Below, in pieces: positions 63,404 through 64,000 of a stretch of DNA of 64,000 nucleotides (its first letter is position 1; each line of letters begins with the position of its first letter). A model generated the notes under the pieces. It saw only the letters and a program-made list of their open reading frames with translations, did not search any database and had not been told where the DNA came from. Source of the DNA: an uncultured Prevotellaceae bacterium (GTDB lineage Bacteria; Bacteroidota; Bacteroidia; Bacteroidales; Bacteroidaceae). Both the position numbers and the translations under genes were made by a program. Location of the stretch: contig CADCHG010000004.1 of assembly GCA_902801155.1 (NCBI GenBank), positions 1 to 64,000 of the forward strand, written 5' to 3'.

Positions 63404-63928
63404 ATGAAACAATATGGTACTATATTAGTTGTAGATGACAATGCTTCCATCCTGACAGCCATGCGCTATCTTTTGGATAGTGTCTTTGAACGCATATTGA
63501 CGTTGGAAAGGCCTGATGATATTCTGAAAACGATGGCACAGGAAGAGATAGACATCGTATTGCTCGACATGAATTTCACACTTGGCGTGAACAGCGGACA
63601 GGAGGGCCTGTTCTGGCTTCGCTCTATCCGCAAACAGCATCCGCAGACTCCGGTGGTATTGCTGACGGCTTACGCTGACGTTTCGCTGGCAGTACGAGGA
63701 CTGAAGAGCGGTGCAGCTGATTTCATCACCAAACCGTGGGATAATGACGAACTGATTCGCAAGTTAAAGGATGTTCTCGAAATGCGGAACGGGATTGTCA
63801 CACTTGACGAAATGGAGAAAGATCATATCCGTCGAACCATTGACCACTGTCACGGCAATCTCACACAGGCAGCAGAACTCCTTGGCATCGCGCGACAGAC
63901 ACTCTATAATAAAATGAAGCGGTTATGA
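63404..63928 (+). CDS. Short NtrC-like response regulator without a sigma-54 domain
   Basis: 174 residues. A receiver fills about 1-125 (TILVVDDNASILTAMRYLL; phospho-acceptor Asp55 in IVLLDMNFTLG; PVVLLTAYADVSLAVRGL; FITKPWDNDELIRKL). A Fis-type HTH follows at once (MEKDHIRRTIDHCHGNLTQA, AELLGIARQTLYNKMKRL). NtrC-family regulators normally have a roughly 240-residue AAA+ domain between these; here it is missing with no leftover. The C-terminus matches NtrC-type HTHs closely, so either an AAA+ deletion or a RegA/PrrA-like design is possible. It should control the divergent efflux operon, together with the kinase that overlaps its stop. Confidence 0.88.
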   Translation: MKQYGTILVVDDNASILTAMRYLLDSVFERILTLERPDDILKTMAQEEIDIVLLDMNFTLGVNSGQEGLFWLRSIRKQHPQTPVVLLTAYADVSLAVRGLKSGAADFITKPWDNDELIRKLKDVLEMRNGIVTLDEMEKDHIRRTIDHCHGNLTQAAELLGIARQTLYNKMKRL

Positions 63929-64000
63929 TGTGGCTCTTTATTATCATATGTATTTTGTTCGCTGCGCTCATAGTATGGACAGTTCGTCGGCAGCATTCGC
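63925..64000 (+). CDS. Start of a membrane sensor kinase (partial)
   Basis: Begins at ATG 63925, overlapping the regulator stop by 4 bases (ATGA), and continues to the window edge without a stop. The visible residues MMWLFIICILFAALIVWTVR then RQHS form one transmembrane helix followed by basic residues. By position it is probably the sensor histidine kinase of the regulator, but no kinase motif lies within the window. The ATG at 63928 is an alternative start. Confidence 0.6.
   Translation, partial: MMWLFIIICILFAALIVWTVRRQHS

Noticed and set aside
1..64000. tRNA or rRNA genes
   Set aside because: No cloverleaf or conserved rRNA sequence was recognised by eye in any gap; the folded interior of 26423-26702 lacks TTCGAATC-type T-arm and acceptor pairing.

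Overview
The window looks like a chromosome segment of a Bacteroidales bacterium, most likely a gut or rumen Prevotellaceae. The evidence is three SusC/SusD pairs, a one-protein hybrid two-component regulator (HTCS), lipoproteins with short Bacteroidetes-type lipoboxes, promoter boxes of the TTTG-N19-TAnnTTTG type, and the lack of Shine-Dalgarno sequences. Species was not determined. No rRNA, tRNA or CRISPR array was seen.

Layout. 1-2.5 kb: a membrane-anchored transglutaminase-like protein and a cupin sugar isomerase/acyltransferase pair, all on minus. 2.7-26.3 kb: a polysaccharide-utilization-type locus made of a divergent HTCS, a FAS1 (fasciclin) lipoprotein with an in-frame amber stop, SusC/SusD, two more FAS1 lipoproteins, a second SusC/SusD and one SGNH sialate-O-acetylesterase-like enzyme. 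It has no recognisable glycoside hydrolase. 27.3-37.4 kb: a second locus with SusC/SusD, a surface beta-helix-like protein, a small secreted protein and a PL1-type pectate lyase, which points to pectin. 37.4-38.5 kb: a GxxExxY (PD-(D/E)xK-like) gene enclosed by long inverted arms, probably a small mobile cassette. 38.7-48.4 kb: CoA transferase, PAS hybrid kinase, a VapC-type toxin-antitoxin pair, a lipoprotein, a CDF metal exporter and a YifB/ComM-type ATPase. 48.5-52.3 kb: GH25 lysozyme, RbfA and a LolC/E-type permease. 52.5-64 kb: a minus-strand TolC-HlyD-three permeases-ATPase export operon, divergent from an unusually short response regulator whose partner kinase starts at the window edge.

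The most unusual property of the window is its load of short structured repeats. GC-rich palindromic repeats lie between genes and are also translated in frame inside the signal peptides of a SusC and a SusD. A perfect 39-bp inverted repeat encloses the susD start codon. A second family has terminal inverted repeats (TAACGTGAGTTCGACGA) and forms 278-280-bp MITE-like elements with differing interiors. A third is a 325-bp mirror-symmetric array of the 11-mer ACTCGTCACCC. The GxxExxY cassette and the repeats in secretion signals are the best candidates for undescribed biology.
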